A stretch of 64,000 nt of DNA from Burkholderia sp. (GTDB taxonomy: Bacteria; Pseudomonadota; Gammaproteobacteria; Burkholderiales; Burkholderiaceae). The stretch spans positions 186,001 through 250,000 of the forward strand of contig JAIRVP010000043.1 of NCBI GenBank assembly GCA_031253835.1, read 5' to 3'. Of the stretch, positions 35,670 through 44,673 are shown in pieces; position 1 is the stretch's first letter; the number at the start of each line of letters is the position of its first letter. The position numbers were made by a program, and so were the translations under genes. The notes beneath the pieces were generated by a model that was not told where the DNA came from, searched no databases, and saw nothing but the letters and a program-made list of their open reading frames with translations.

Positions 35670-36944
35670 GTGGACACCTTGGTCAAGTCTGCCGCTACCC
35701 CTGATGCTTTCGCGCCCGGCCGCGCGCAGCGCGTCGCGCGCGCGCTCGTGCCGGCCGCGGTGCTCGGCGCCCTCGCCGCATTCGGTCTCGCCGCCGCGCT
35801 GCCGGCCGTGTCGCAACTGCCCGGCGCCGTCGATTCCGGCACGGCCGCGCTGCCGCAGCGCGTGCTGTCCGACACGCCGTTTCCCACCGCGCAGCATTTC
35901 GTGGCGGGCGAACTCGCGCGCACGATCGGCGAGCGCAACGAACACGTCGATCGCAACGACCGCAGCCAGCAGCCGGGCCTGTTCGCCCCGCTGAGCGCAC
36001 ACCGCAACGAGATGCTCGGCTACGCGAGCCTGTTCCAGTTCGCGCCGCCCGAGAACCAGCACGGGATGCGCGCGGGCGACATCGAGCTCACGCTGTCCGA
36101 TACGCTGAACCGTCTCGACGTGCCGCCCGAAGTGCGCATCCAGCTCGGCGATCTCGTCACCGGCAAGGTCGCGATGCGCGCGAGTGCGCAGCGCGGCGAC
36201 TACTACCGCGTCGCGTTCGACACGAACGACGGCACGCCGCGCCTCACCGCGCTCGAGCTGCGCGTCGCCGGCCGCACGTTTGGCGCGATCTGGTTCCGCG
36301 CACCGGGCGCCGAGCACGGCGCGTACTACACGCTCGACGGCTCGCCGCTCGAAGCCGCTGCCTTCACGATGCCGGTCAAGTGGACGCGCATCAGCTCGTT
36401 CTTCGGCGAGCGCGTCCATCCGCTGTCGCAGGCGATGGCGTTCCATACGGGCGTCGATCTCGCCGCGCCGAGCGGCACGCCCGTCGACGCGGCGGCCGAC
36501 GGCGTCGTGTCGTTCGTCGGCACCGATCCGGGCGGCTACGGCCGCTACGTGATCGTCGATCATGCGAACGGCTACTCGACCTACTACGCGCACTTGTCGG
36601 CGTACGCGCGCGGGCTCAGGACCGGCGAGACCGTCAGGCAGGGCCAGCGGATCGGATCGGTCGGGATGACGGGCGCCGCCACGGGCCCGCACCTGCATTT
36701 CGAGGTGCGCGTCGCGAACGATCCGGTCGACCCGCTCGTCACGCTCGCCAACGCGCAGACGGCGCTGTCCGACATGCAGCTCACCGCGTTCCGCCAGGAA
36801 GCCGCGCAATGGCGCTTCCGCCTCGCGTCGATCAATACGACGCCGTTCGCGTTCGCGCAGAACGACGGGCCGCTGTGGGGCGATTTCGCGACCGACAAAT
36901 CGACGCTGCGCGCGGTCTTCAACACGCACTACTCGGCGTCGTGA
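35670..36944 (+). CDS. M23-family metallopeptidase (peptidoglycan endopeptidase)
   Basis: A 424-residue protein with one N-terminal membrane segment (residues about 24-46), an OapA/LysM-like middle region and a C-terminal LytM/peptidase M23 domain. The zinc ligands and catalytic residues are intact: His259 and Asp263 in FHTGVDL, His308 in YYAHLS and His341-Leu-His343 in GPHLHFEV. It should cut peptide cross-links in the periplasm. The GTG start is the only in-frame start giving the membrane segment in the right place; the ribosome site is poor. It stands alone behind the RNA candidate. Confidence 0.87.
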   Translation: MDTLVKSAATPDAFAPGRAQRVARALVPAAVLGALAAFGLAAALPAVSQLPGAVDSGTAALPQRVLSDTPFPTAQHFVAGELARTIGERNEHVDRNDRSQQPGLFAPLSAHRNEMLGYASLFQFAPPENQHGMRAGDIELTLSDTLNRLDVPPEVRIQLGDLVTGKVAMRASAQRGDYYRVAFDTNDGTPRLTALELRVAGRTFGAIWFRAPGAEHGAYYTLDGSPLEAAAFTMPVKWTRISSFFGERVHPLSQAMAFHTGVDLAAPSGTPVDAAADGVVSFVGTDPGGYGRYVIVDHANGYSTYYAHLSAYARGLRTGETVRQGQRIGSVGMTGAATGPHLHFEVRVANDPVDPLVTLANAQTALSDMQLTAFRQEAAQWRFRLASINTTPFAFAQNDGPLWGDFATDKSTLRAVFNTHYSAS

Positions 36945-36972
36945 TGCGCGTGCCGCTCGCCGCGGCACGCCG

Positions 36973-37698
36973 CTACCGCGCGGGTTCCGTGCACTCCGCC
37001 GTCGCCTGCGCGGCGCGTTCCGCGCGCGGGCGGCGCGACAGCAGCCAGCGTGCCGCGCCGTCGAGCGACGTGCACAGCACCAGATAGATCACGGCGACGA
37101 ACAGGAAGATCGGCGCCGGATACACCATCAGCCGGTTGTTCACCTGCGTCGCGACGAACGACAGTTCCGGCACGCCGACGATATACGCGAGCGACGTATC
37201 CTTCACGAGCGCGACCCACTGGTTGACGAACGACGGCGTCATGATCCGGATCGCCTGCGGCAGCAGCACGTAGCGCACCGTCTGCCAGCGCGTGAGGCCG
37301 AGCGACAGCCCGGCCTGCCATTGGCCGTCGCCTGCCGCGACGATGCCCGCATGCACCGCATGCGCGAGATACGCGCCGCCGATCAGCGCGAGCGCGCACA
37401 CGACCGTCGCGAGCCCCGGCACATCCATGTGCAGCAGCACGGGCATCAGGAAATACGTCCAGAAGATCAGCATCAGCACCGGAATCGCGCGGAAAAAGCC
37501 GATGAACGCGAGCAGCAGCACGCGCACCGGCCCGCGTGCGAGCGCCATCGCGACACCGAGCGCCACGCCGAGCACGGCCGACGCGATGGCCGACGCGATC
37601 GCCAGCACCAGCGACAGCGCGGCCCCGCCGAGCGGGCCTTCCGGAAACGCGCCGACGAGCAGGTACGGCAGGTTGGCGAGAAGCAGCGAAAGATCCAT
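36973..37698 (-). CDS. Polar amino-acid ABC transporter permease (second)
   Basis: A 241-residue HisM/GltK-type inner-membrane permease with about five hydrophobic segments. The family block FRAIPVLMLIFWTYFL lies after the first segments, and the EAA loop that contacts the ATPase is GLTRWQTVRYVLLPQAIRI. Its ATG comes 2 nt after the stop of the first permease. It is the last gene of a three-gene unit with binding protein and permease but no ATP-binding subunit; the ATPase is presumably encoded elsewhere. Confidence 0.9.
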   Translation of the reverse strand: MDLSLLLANLPYLLVGAFPEGPLGGAALSLVLAIASAIASAVLGVALGVAMALARGPVRVLLLAFIGFFRAIPVLMLIFWTYFLMPVLLHMDVPGLATVVCALALIGGAYLAHAVHAGIVAAGDGQWQAGLSLGLTRWQTVRYVLLPQAIRIMTPSFVNQWVALVKDTSLAYIVGVPELSFVATQVNNRLMVYPAPIFLFVAVIYLVLCTSLDGAARWLLSRRPRAERAAQATAECTEPAR

Positions 37699-37700
37699 CG

Positions 37701-38423
37701 TCACCGCCCCGCTCCGAGCCGGTCGCGCCATTGCGTGGCCGCGTACGCACCGGCCTCGATCGCAGCCACCGCCGCGACGTACAGCAACGTCGCGACGCCG
37801 AATGCGGCGAACGTCTTGAACGTCTCGGTCTCGACCTGCCGCGATGCATACGACAGCTCGGCCACGCCGATCGCCATCGCGAGCGACGAGTTCTTCACGA
37901 GATTCATGTACTGGCCGAACAGCGGCGGCAGCGCAATCCGCACGGCTTGCGGCAGCACCACGTAGCGCAGCGACTGCATCGGCGTGAGGCCGAGCGCGGC
38001 GGCCGCATCGTGTTGCGCGCGCCGCACGCCGCGCAGGCCGGCTTCGCATTCCTCGGCGACGAACGCGGCCGTGTAGGCGCTCAACCCGACCCAGCCCGCG
38101 ACGAATTCGAACGACGGCCACGCGAGCGTGAACGGGCCCGCGCTCACCGCATGGCGCGCATTCAGCCATGCGATCCACGTGTCGGGCAGCAGCGACGCGA
38201 CGCCGAAATACCAGAACAGCAACTGCACGAGCAGCGGCGTGTTGCGAAATGCGACGACGTATGCGGCGGCGGCCGCACGCGGTGCGGTGCCGCGTGCATG
38301 GCGCATGACCGCGAGCAACAGCCCGCCGGCGGTCGCGGCAATGGCCGACGCGGCCGCGAGGCCGAGTGTCAGCAGGAAGCCCTGCCAGAGCCAGGACAGA
38401 TATTTGGGAGCCAACCCGAGCAT
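37701..38423 (-). CDS. Polar amino-acid ABC transporter permease (first)
   Basis: A 240-residue GltJ/HisQ-type permease. Hallmarks are FRNTPLLVQLLFWYFG and the EAA loop GLTPMQSLRYVVLPQAVRI. The SAYTAAFVAEECEAGL stretch is the family's periplasmic-to-TM motif. It probably dimerises with the following permease. An intergenic stretch of 94 nt with a short GC-rich inverted repeat separates it from the binding-protein gene and may modulate relative expression. Confidence 0.9.
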   Translation of the reverse strand: MLGLAPKYLSWLWQGFLLTLGLAAASAIAATAGGLLLAVMRHARGTAPRAAAAAYVVAFRNTPLLVQLLFWYFGVASLLPDTWIAWLNARHAVSAGPFTLAWPSFEFVAGWVGLSAYTAAFVAEECEAGLRGVRRAQHDAAAALGLTPMQSLRYVVLPQAVRIALPPLFGQYMNLVKNSSLAMAIGVAELSYASRQVETETFKTFAAFGVATLLYVAAVAAIEAGAYAATQWRDRLGAGR

Positions 38424-38517
38424 GCTGGGGGGTGCGTGCGTCGCACGCGATCGGAAGAAAACGGAAAGCGCCGCGACGCCGATGCTCCGGCCGGTCGCGG
38501 CGCGCGTGCAGCAAAGG

Positions 38518-39333
38518 TCAGGTCTTGTCGCCGATGCGGAAGATGCGCGTGAGCGGCGTCTTCGTCGTCGGCCCGAACCATGCGTCGTAGATCTGGGTCG
38601 CGCGGCCGTTCGTCTCGAGGCCCTTCAACGTGTCGTTGACGAAGCCGAGCAGACGCGTCTCGCCCTTCGGCACGCCGACGCCCATGTAGTCGTTCGAAAT
38701 CGTGAACGCCGGGATCTCGTAGTTCTGCTTGTCGGGCACGTTCGCGAGCAGGCCGATCAGCTTCGGGCCGTCCTGCGTGATCGCCTGCACGTTGCCGGCG
38801 CGCAGCGCGGCGAACGCGAACGGCGTGTCGTCGTACGCAACGATCGTCGCCTTCGGGAATTTCTCGCGCAGCGTGATCTCGTTCGTCGTGCCCTTGTCCG
38901 CGCCGACGCGCAGGCCGTTCAGCTGGTCGGCCGATTTCAGCACGCCCTTCTTCGCGAGAAACTGCTGGCCCGACGAGAAATACGGAATGCTGAAGTCGAC
39001 CTGCTTCGCACGCTCGTCGGTGATCGTGAAGTTCGCAAGTACGAGATCGACCTTGCCGGACGTCAGGAACGGAATGCGGTTCGCGGGATTGGTCGGCTGC
39101 AGTTGCAGCTTCACGCCGAGCTTGTCGGCAAGCGCTTTCGCGTAGTCGATGTCGAGGCCGACGATGTGGTTGTTCTTTGCGTCGACATAGCCGAACGGCG
39201 GGTTGCTGTCGAACGTCGCAACGCGCAGCACGCCGGCCTTCTTGATGTCGTCGAGCCGGTCCGCATGCGCGACGGTGCCCGCGGTGATGAGCGCAGCCCC
39301 GACGAGCCACGTAGCGAGAGTGTGGAATTTCAT
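38518..39333 (-). CDS. Periplasmic amino-acid binding protein (glutamate/aspartate type)
   Basis: A 271-residue family 3 solute-binding protein. The signal peptide is cut near AHA-D (residue 24), then DIKKAGVLRVATFDSNPPFG, the classic N-terminal strand. Binding-site Arg and Asp are in ANFTITDERAKQVDFSIPY and the hinge-side GADKGTTNE. Its closest resemblance is to glutamate/aspartate- or general polar amino-acid binding proteins; the exact ligand is not certain. First gene of the transporter unit. Confidence 0.9.
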   Translation of the reverse strand: MKFHTLATWLVGAALITAGTVAHADRLDDIKKAGVLRVATFDSNPPFGYVDAKNNHIVGLDIDYAKALADKLGVKLQLQPTNPANRIPFLTSGKVDLVLANFTITDERAKQVDFSIPYFSSGQQFLAKKGVLKSADQLNGLRVGADKGTTNEITLREKFPKATIVAYDDTPFAFAALRAGNVQAITQDGPKLIGLLANVPDKQNYEIPAFTISNDYMGVGVPKGETRLLGFVNDTLKGLETNGRATQIYDAWFGPTTKTPLTRIFRIGDKT

Positions 39334-39515
39334 GAGCACGACCTGATTTGTTATGAAGGCCGCCGCGGATCGCGCGGCGGCCCGGTTCGAAGAACATCGC
39401 GACGGAGTGTGTCGTCGCGAAGCCGCTAACGTATCAGCGCGTGCAGAGAATCCGAACCAACAAATGGTGCTTTGCTCTGCGGGTTTCGTGATGAAGCCGG
39501 GCCGTCGCGCCGACT

Positions 39516-40688
39516 TCACGGAAACGTAAACGAAAACTCCGCTCCGCCGTCCGCCTTGCCCGGTCGCAATTCGTCGTCGGTACCGGTCCGGATGTACTGC
39601 GCGCTCAACGGTAGCTCCGCCATGTCGCCGACGCGCCGCATCGGATATTCGACGGCGGTGCCGGGCTCGCCATATGCAATGCGCTTGCCGGTCAATCCGT
39701 TCGTCATCACGATGTTGAATCCGCGTGCGACCGCTTTCCCCTCCGGCGCACTCAGTTGCAGCAGCGTGTTGTCCGCATTCGGCTGCGCGGCCTTGTCGCG
39801 GAAGCTGATCGATGGCTTCGCGGATGCCGCGCACTGGTTGAGCGCGATCTTGAAATCGACCGGTGCGGACGTCGAGTGGATGCCGCGAAAACGGTCGATC
39901 GAGAAATTGCCGAGCGTCACCGGCACGATCATGTTCGACTCGATCTCGCAGCGGTTCGGCACCGAGATCTCGCACTCGGTGCCGATGCAGACGTTCCCGA
40001 CGCCGACATAGGTCCTGGCCTGCTTGCACAGATTGGGCGGCATCGTCAGCGTCGGCACCGTCACGTCCTTACCCAGCGACGCGTCGCCTTTCGGCATGTC
40101 GATCGCATACAGCGCAACGCTCGGGCTGCCCTGCAAGCTCTTGACGATCAGCTTGCCTGGAGGCAACTCCGATACGGGTGCGTCGAGCACCAGGTACTGC
40201 CGGAAGCGCGCGATCCGGTTGTCGTTGGCGCTCGGGCTCCCACCGGGATCGATGATTTCCTGCGCGGCGACCGCCATCGGATTGACGCTTTGCTTCAGCA
40301 CATATTCGACGCCCTCGCCGGAAACACCGACCCATTGGAAACCAATGCCGGGCACGTTGGTGCGCGCCATGCCGTCCGTCACGACGGTACCCTCCCGCCA
40401 ATGCCCGGCGCTCACGAGTTCGTGCTTCGCGGCGCTGCCGCCGTATTTGAACGACACGAACAGCGAGACGGTGCGCTGATACAGCGTCGAACCGACCGGC
40501 GTCGCACTCGTCAATGGCGTCACCATTCGCCACGGCGAGGCTTCGGTGTTGCTGAATGTACAATCCAGCGCCATCGACCCGCCTTCCGCTCCCAGCGCGC
40601 TACATGCGTGCACGAGGCATCCGGCCACCGCCAATCGGCGCATGGCTGTCCCGGCCCACCCGGGCATGCCCCATTGAATCCTCATCAT
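39516..40688 (-). CDS. Fimbrial tip adhesin (chaperone-usher operon 2)
   Basis: A 390-residue exported protein ending the second fimbrial operon. The N-terminal signal region ends near ACSALGA. The first two-thirds is probably a receptor-binding domain. The last 150 residues resemble a pilin domain (PVTLGNFSIDRFRG, Cys in LNQCAASAKPS, final strand GGAEFSFTFP). This matches FimH/PrsF-type two-domain tip subunits. The ATG giving MMRIQ was chosen because GGGAGA lies 6-7 nt upstream. It lies 65 nt after the exoprotein gene. Confidence 0.8.
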   Translation of the reverse strand: MMRIQWGMPGWAGTAMRRLAVAGCLVHACSALGAEGGSMALDCTFSNTEASPWRMVTPLTSATPVGSTLYQRTVSLFVSFKYGGSAAKHELVSAGHWREGTVVTDGMARTNVPGIGFQWVGVSGEGVEYVLKQSVNPMAVAAQEIIDPGGSPSANDNRIARFRQYLVLDAPVSELPPGKLIVKSLQGSPSVALYAIDMPKGDASLGKDVTVPTLTMPPNLCKQARTYVGVGNVCIGTECEISVPNRCEIESNMIVPVTLGNFSIDRFRGIHSTSAPVDFKIALNQCAASAKPSISFRDKAAQPNADNTLLQLSAPEGKAVARGFNIVMTNGLTGKRIAYGEPGTAVEYPMRRVGDMAELPLSAQYIRTGTDDELRPGKADGGAEFSFTFP

Positions 40689-40753
40689 GCTGTCTCCCGT
40701 CGAATCGACGGCAGGCCTCACGCGAGCTGCGCGAACACCTGCCGCCCGCCGCG

Positions 40754-43700
40754 TTACTCGATCACGCCGGTGTTGATGCCCGCGACCTTCTGCAGTGCCG
40801 CGTCACCCGGTGTGCCGCTGTGGCGGAACACGCCGCGGTTGACGCCGACCAGGCCGCCAAAGGTCTGGCCCGACATCCATTTGATCGGGCCGCTCGCGAC
40901 GGAGCGCTCCACCTGCCCCGCATTCATGCCGACGAGGCCGCCGAGCGTCGCGTAGTAGCCGGCGCTCACCGCGCCCGATGCCGACACATCGGTCAGTTCG
41001 CCAAGGTTTTCACCCACGAACCCGCCCACCGTGCCATACGAACTGCCCTGCACGCTGCCGGTCGCGAGGGCGGTCGAAATCGTGCCGGACTCCGTATTGA
41101 TGCCGGCGAAGCCGCCTGCCGACGCCCACGATCCGGCCGACACGTTACCGCTCGCATCGACGTCGATCAGTTCGGCCGCATTGCGGCCGACAAAGCCGCC
41201 GGTCTTGCTGTAGTTGCCGCCCGACGTCTTGCCGCGCGCAACCGCATGGATGATCGTGCCACCGGCATGACTGCCCACGAAACCGCCGTTGGCGCCCTGC
41301 CCGCCCGTCACCGCACCGTGCGCTTCGGCCATGCGGATTTCCGCTGTGTCGCCCGCATTGATACCGACGAAGCCGCCCGTCGAACCGTTTGATGCACTCG
41401 ACACCGCACCCAGCGCCTTCGCGTCGCGCACGAGGCCCTCGTTCGTCCCGACGAAGCCGCCGATCGCGTATGCGGAGCGGCCGTCGACCATGCCGCTCGC
41501 GATCGAATCGATGATAGTGCCGGTGTTGAACCCGACGAAGCCGCCGACCGTGCCGCCGCTGGAGCCGCCGGTGACGCGCCCCGAGGCCGTGCTGCCGACG
41601 ATTTCACCGCGCAGGTTCACCCCTGCGATCCCGCCGACATTGACGCTTGCGAGGTTGTAGCCCGATGTCGAACCGAGGCTCGTCGACCGGCGAATCACAC
41701 CACCGCGGTTGATGCCGACCAGACCGCCGATCGACGCCTGGTTCGACGCCCCGCCGCTGACGTTCGCATTCGTCGTGCTGTCAGACACCAGGCTCGCTGG
41801 CCGATCCGGGCCGATCAGGGCGTTCTCGCCGACCAGGCCACCGACCGCGGACGACATCCAGTTGCCGGTCGCCGACCCGGCGAACGACGCTTGCTCGACC
41901 GCGCCGCGATTGACGCCGACGAGACCACCGAGCGTGTTGGTCCGGCTGGCGCCGGCGCTCACCTGCATGCCGAACGCCCTCACGTTCGAGATCCGGCCGA
42001 CGTTCTCGCCGGCCAGCCCGCCGATGACCACCGGCCCGACTCCCGCGGCGGCATTGACGCGCAACGACTTCAGGTCGAGATTGGCGAGCGTCCCGGCGTT
42101 GCGGCCGAACAGGCCCGCATACGGATCGCTGCTCGAAATGACGAGGTTGCTGATCGAGTTGCCGAGCCCGTCGAACACACCGGCAAACGACGCGCCGGCA
42201 CCGATGGTCTTGAACGCGGTGCCGTAGTACGAGCCGGCAATGTTGTTGCCGAGTACGTACAGCCCGTCCAGGTTCCCGTTGATGGCCTGCAACTGGGCGA
42301 GCGTCTGGATCACGCTGTAGCGATAGCCGTTCGACTGGAAACCCGCACCGGCGCCCGACAGCGTCACGACCGCGCCGTTGGCAAGCGAGTAGCCGCCACC
42401 GTGATCGAGCGTGAACAACGCGTTCGCGCCGGTCAGCGCGACCGGTGCGGCGATCTGCACGCGCTGCCCCGCGTCGATCGCGACTTGCGCATTCGCACCG
42501 GTTGCGCGCAGCGCACCGTTGACTGCAACATCACCTTGCCGGCTCGCGAGCGTCAGGCGGTTGCCGCTCGCCCACGTCACCGGCCCGTCGACCGACAATG
42601 CGCCGCGTTCGGCCACGAGTTCGACGTCGGTGGTCGCGAGGTTGCGCGACAGCGTGTCGGCGACGATCGTGCCCGGCTGGTTCGCACCGGCCTTGACCGA
42701 CAGCCCGGACGACGCGATGCGCCAGTTGCCGCCGCGCCCGTTCGTCGCACGCGTGTCGACCATCGCGCCGAGCGCGACCTTGACGTCGGCGCCGCGCGTC
42801 TCGATCGTGCCGCCGTTGCCCGGCGTCGCCGCGCTGGCATTCAGCATGCCCGCGACGTTGACGATGCCCGACTCCTGGCCGTCCAGCGAAATCCGGCCCG
42901 CGGTGTTCCGGAGCGTCTTCGCCTCGATGGTGCCCTGGTTGTTGACCACCGTGCGCAACACCGTGTCGGCGGTCTTCGCGCTCATCAGGACCTGGCCGCC
43001 GTCTGCCTTCAGCAATTGTTCGTTGCTTGCCAGCGCATCGACGACCCCCTTGTCGATCTGCACGCTCAGCAGCTTGCTGCCGTCGAAATTCAGCGTCACG
43101 TCGCTGCCCGCGCCAAGCGCGACCGTCCCCATCCGCGCCTGAACGACACCACGGTTCACGACCTGCGCGCCGAGCAGCGCGATCGAGCCTTGGTCGCCGG
43201 CAACGAGATTGCCGTTGTTCAGCACGGTGCTCGACGATTGACCGGCAAACCGGTACAGGTCTTTACCAAAATCCTCGTTGCTGATGCCCAGCGTCGACGC
43301 GACCAGCCCGCCGACGTTGACCTGTGCGCCCTTGCCGAACAGGACCCCGTTCGGATTGACGAGAAACACCCTGCCGTTCGCATCGATGCTGCCGTGGATC
43401 GCGCTGCCGTCCTGCCCGACGATCCGGTTCAGCGCGATCGACGTCGTCGATGGCTGGTGGAACGTGACACGCTGCCCCGCATCGACGTTGAACGATTGCC
43501 ATTCGGTCAGCAGTTTGTCGCTGCGCTGGTTGATCGACATCTGGCGCCCGTCGTCGTAGCGGAGAATATCCGCCTGCCCGGACACGACCTTTTCGCCAGC
43601 CGGCAGCGCATGGGCCGGCGTCAGCGCACCGCCGACGACCAGCGCCGCGAGCAGCGCGACGTCACGCGCGCGCAGGGCCGACTTGCCGCGCCGGCGCGTG

Positions 43701-43765
43701 CGCTCGGCGGCCACCTGCCAGACGCCTTGCCTGCTGTTCCATACCAATGCGAATGCATGGTTCAT
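40754..43765 (-). CDS. Filamentous-haemagglutinin-like exoprotein with TPS domain and GLUG repeats
   Basis: A 1003-residue TpsA-type protein. An extended signal peptide starts MNHAFALVWNSRQGVWQVAA (ESPR) and ends AHA53. The two-partner-secretion domain follows, with NRIVG (113-117) and the NPNGV motif (137-141) in GRVFLVNPNGVLFGKGAQVN. The second half is about 14 GLUG-type repeats of the form GGxVGxNxGxIxxSxAxGxV. The gene has a good ribosome site (AAGGAAAACG). It sits between the second chaperone and the tip adhesin, on the same strand. No TpsB (FhaC/ShlB, POTRA) transporter is visible in the window. Likely a surface adhesin; how it crosses the outer membrane is open. Confidence 0.88.
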   Translation of the reverse strand: MNHAFALVWNSRQGVWQVAAERTRRRGKSALRARDVALLAALVVGGALTPAHALPAGEKVVSGQADILRYDDGRQMSINQRSDKLLTEWQSFNVDAGQRVTFHQPSTTSIALNRIVGQDGSAIHGSIDANGRVFLVNPNGVLFGKGAQVNVGGLVASTLGISNEDFGKDLYRFAGQSSSTVLNNGNLVAGDQGSIALLGAQVVNRGVVQARMGTVALGAGSDVTLNFDGSKLLSVQIDKGVVDALASNEQLLKADGGQVLMSAKTADTVLRTVVNNQGTIEAKTLRNTAGRISLDGQESGIVNVAGMLNASAATPGNGGTIETRGADVKVALGAMVDTRATNGRGGNWRIASSGLSVKAGANQPGTIVADTLSRNLATTDVELVAERGALSVDGPVTWASGNRLTLASRQGDVAVNGALRATGANAQVAIDAGQRVQIAAPVALTGANALFTLDHGGGYSLANGAVVTLSGAGAGFQSNGYRYSVIQTLAQLQAINGNLDGLYVLGNNIAGSYYGTAFKTIGAGASFAGVFDGLGNSISNLVISSSDPYAGLFGRNAGTLANLDLKSLRVNAAAGVGPVVIGGLAGENVGRISNVRAFGMQVSAGASRTNTLGGLVGVNRGAVEQASFAGSATGNWMSSAVGGLVGENALIGPDRPASLVSDSTTNANVSGGASNQASIGGLVGINRGGVIRRSTSLGSTSGYNLASVNVGGIAGVNLRGEIVGSTASGRVTGGSSGGTVGGFVGFNTGTIIDSIASGMVDGRSAYAIGGFVGTNEGLVRDAKALGAVSSASNGSTGGFVGINAGDTAEIRMAEAHGAVTGGQGANGGFVGSHAGGTIIHAVARGKTSGGNYSKTGGFVGRNAAELIDVDASGNVSAGSWASAGGFAGINTESGTISTALATGSVQGSSYGTVGGFVGENLGELTDVSASGAVSAGYYATLGGLVGMNAGQVERSVASGPIKWMSGQTFGGLVGVNRGVFRHSGTPGDAALQKVAGINTGVIE

Positions 43766-43862
43766 TTTCGTTTTCCTTGTTGTCGTTGAAACACTGCCGA
43801 TGCCCTCGGCAGAACGGGTACTGCAAATATGGGAATGCGATCGCGCCGCGGTGCGATGCCCG

Positions 43863-44669
43863 TCATCGCGACTCCAGTCGTGCGCGGTGCGACTGCTGCG
43901 CACCGTTGTCGTCGACGGAATCGAACTCGACCTCTTCCGGCCCCGTGCCGGCCATCGTGCCGATCGAAATGTCCGCCCGGCCGAACGGCGCGACATCCAC
44001 GAACCCGCCGGCCAGCGCAACCGGCTTCCCGTGCAACTGCACGCGCGTCAGCGTCACGTAGTACGGCGTGGGATTGGTCATGACGATCGAGCCGTTATCG
44101 CCCTGGCGGGCGTGCGTCCATTCGAGCCGACCCGGCGCATCGTCCGGGTCACCGCGCAGGCCATGCGGACGAAACAGCACCTTCATTCGCAACCGGTACG
44201 CGATGCGCAGCGTGTTCTCGCCCGCCGGCGCGGCAGGCGGCACTTCGAGCAGGTTGATCCAGAAGCAGGACTCGCGATCGGGCGCGAGGCCGCCGTCGAT
44301 CGACTGCACGCGGATCGACGCCGGCTGCGCCGGATCGAGCCGCACAAGCGGCGGCGCGACGATGAACGGCAAGCGCAGGCGGCTCGGGTCGGCGTTCGCG
44401 TCGCCGTCGTCGAGCCAGGCCTGGACCAGGATCGGCGCCTTGCCGCCGTTACGGACGAGAATCGACAGCGAACGCGCGTCGCCGGGATAGACGAAACGGG
44501 TACCGACGACGGACAGCGCGGCCTCGCCGGTCGTGGCGAGGATGCTCGCCGCGCAGGCCACTGCCGCCATGCAGGCAAGCCGGGCCGCACCGGACGCGCG
44601 CCGCGCGCGGCGCGACGGCGAACAAGCCACCGGCTCATCGAAACGACCTTCCACTCGCATCGGGCGCAT
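43863..44669 (-). CDS. Second periplasmic fimbrial chaperone (operon 2)
   Basis: A 268-residue PapD-like chaperone. The N-terminus is long before the hydrophobic signal core (AACMAAVACAASIL-like, about residues 30-52). Then the family strands TRFVYPGDARSLSILVRNGG, APILVQAWLDDGD, RESCFWINLLEVPP and NPTPYYVTLT are seen. Two ATG codons 9 nt apart are possible starts; the first, 4 nt after the usher stop, was taken. Two chaperones in one operon suggest separate clients, for example major pilin versus tip subunit. Confidence 0.88.
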   Translation of the reverse strand: MRPMRVEGRFDEPVACSPSRRARRASGAARLACMAAVACAASILATTGEAALSVVGTRFVYPGDARSLSILVRNGGKAPILVQAWLDDGDANADPSRLRLPFIVAPPLVRLDPAQPASIRVQSIDGGLAPDRESCFWINLLEVPPAAPAGENTLRIAYRLRMKVLFRPHGLRGDPDDAPGRLEWTHARQGDNGSIVMTNPTPYYVTLTRVQLHGKPVALAGGFVDVAPFGRADISIGTMAGTGPEEVEFDSVDDNGAQQSHRARLESR

Positions 44670-44673
44670 CGGA

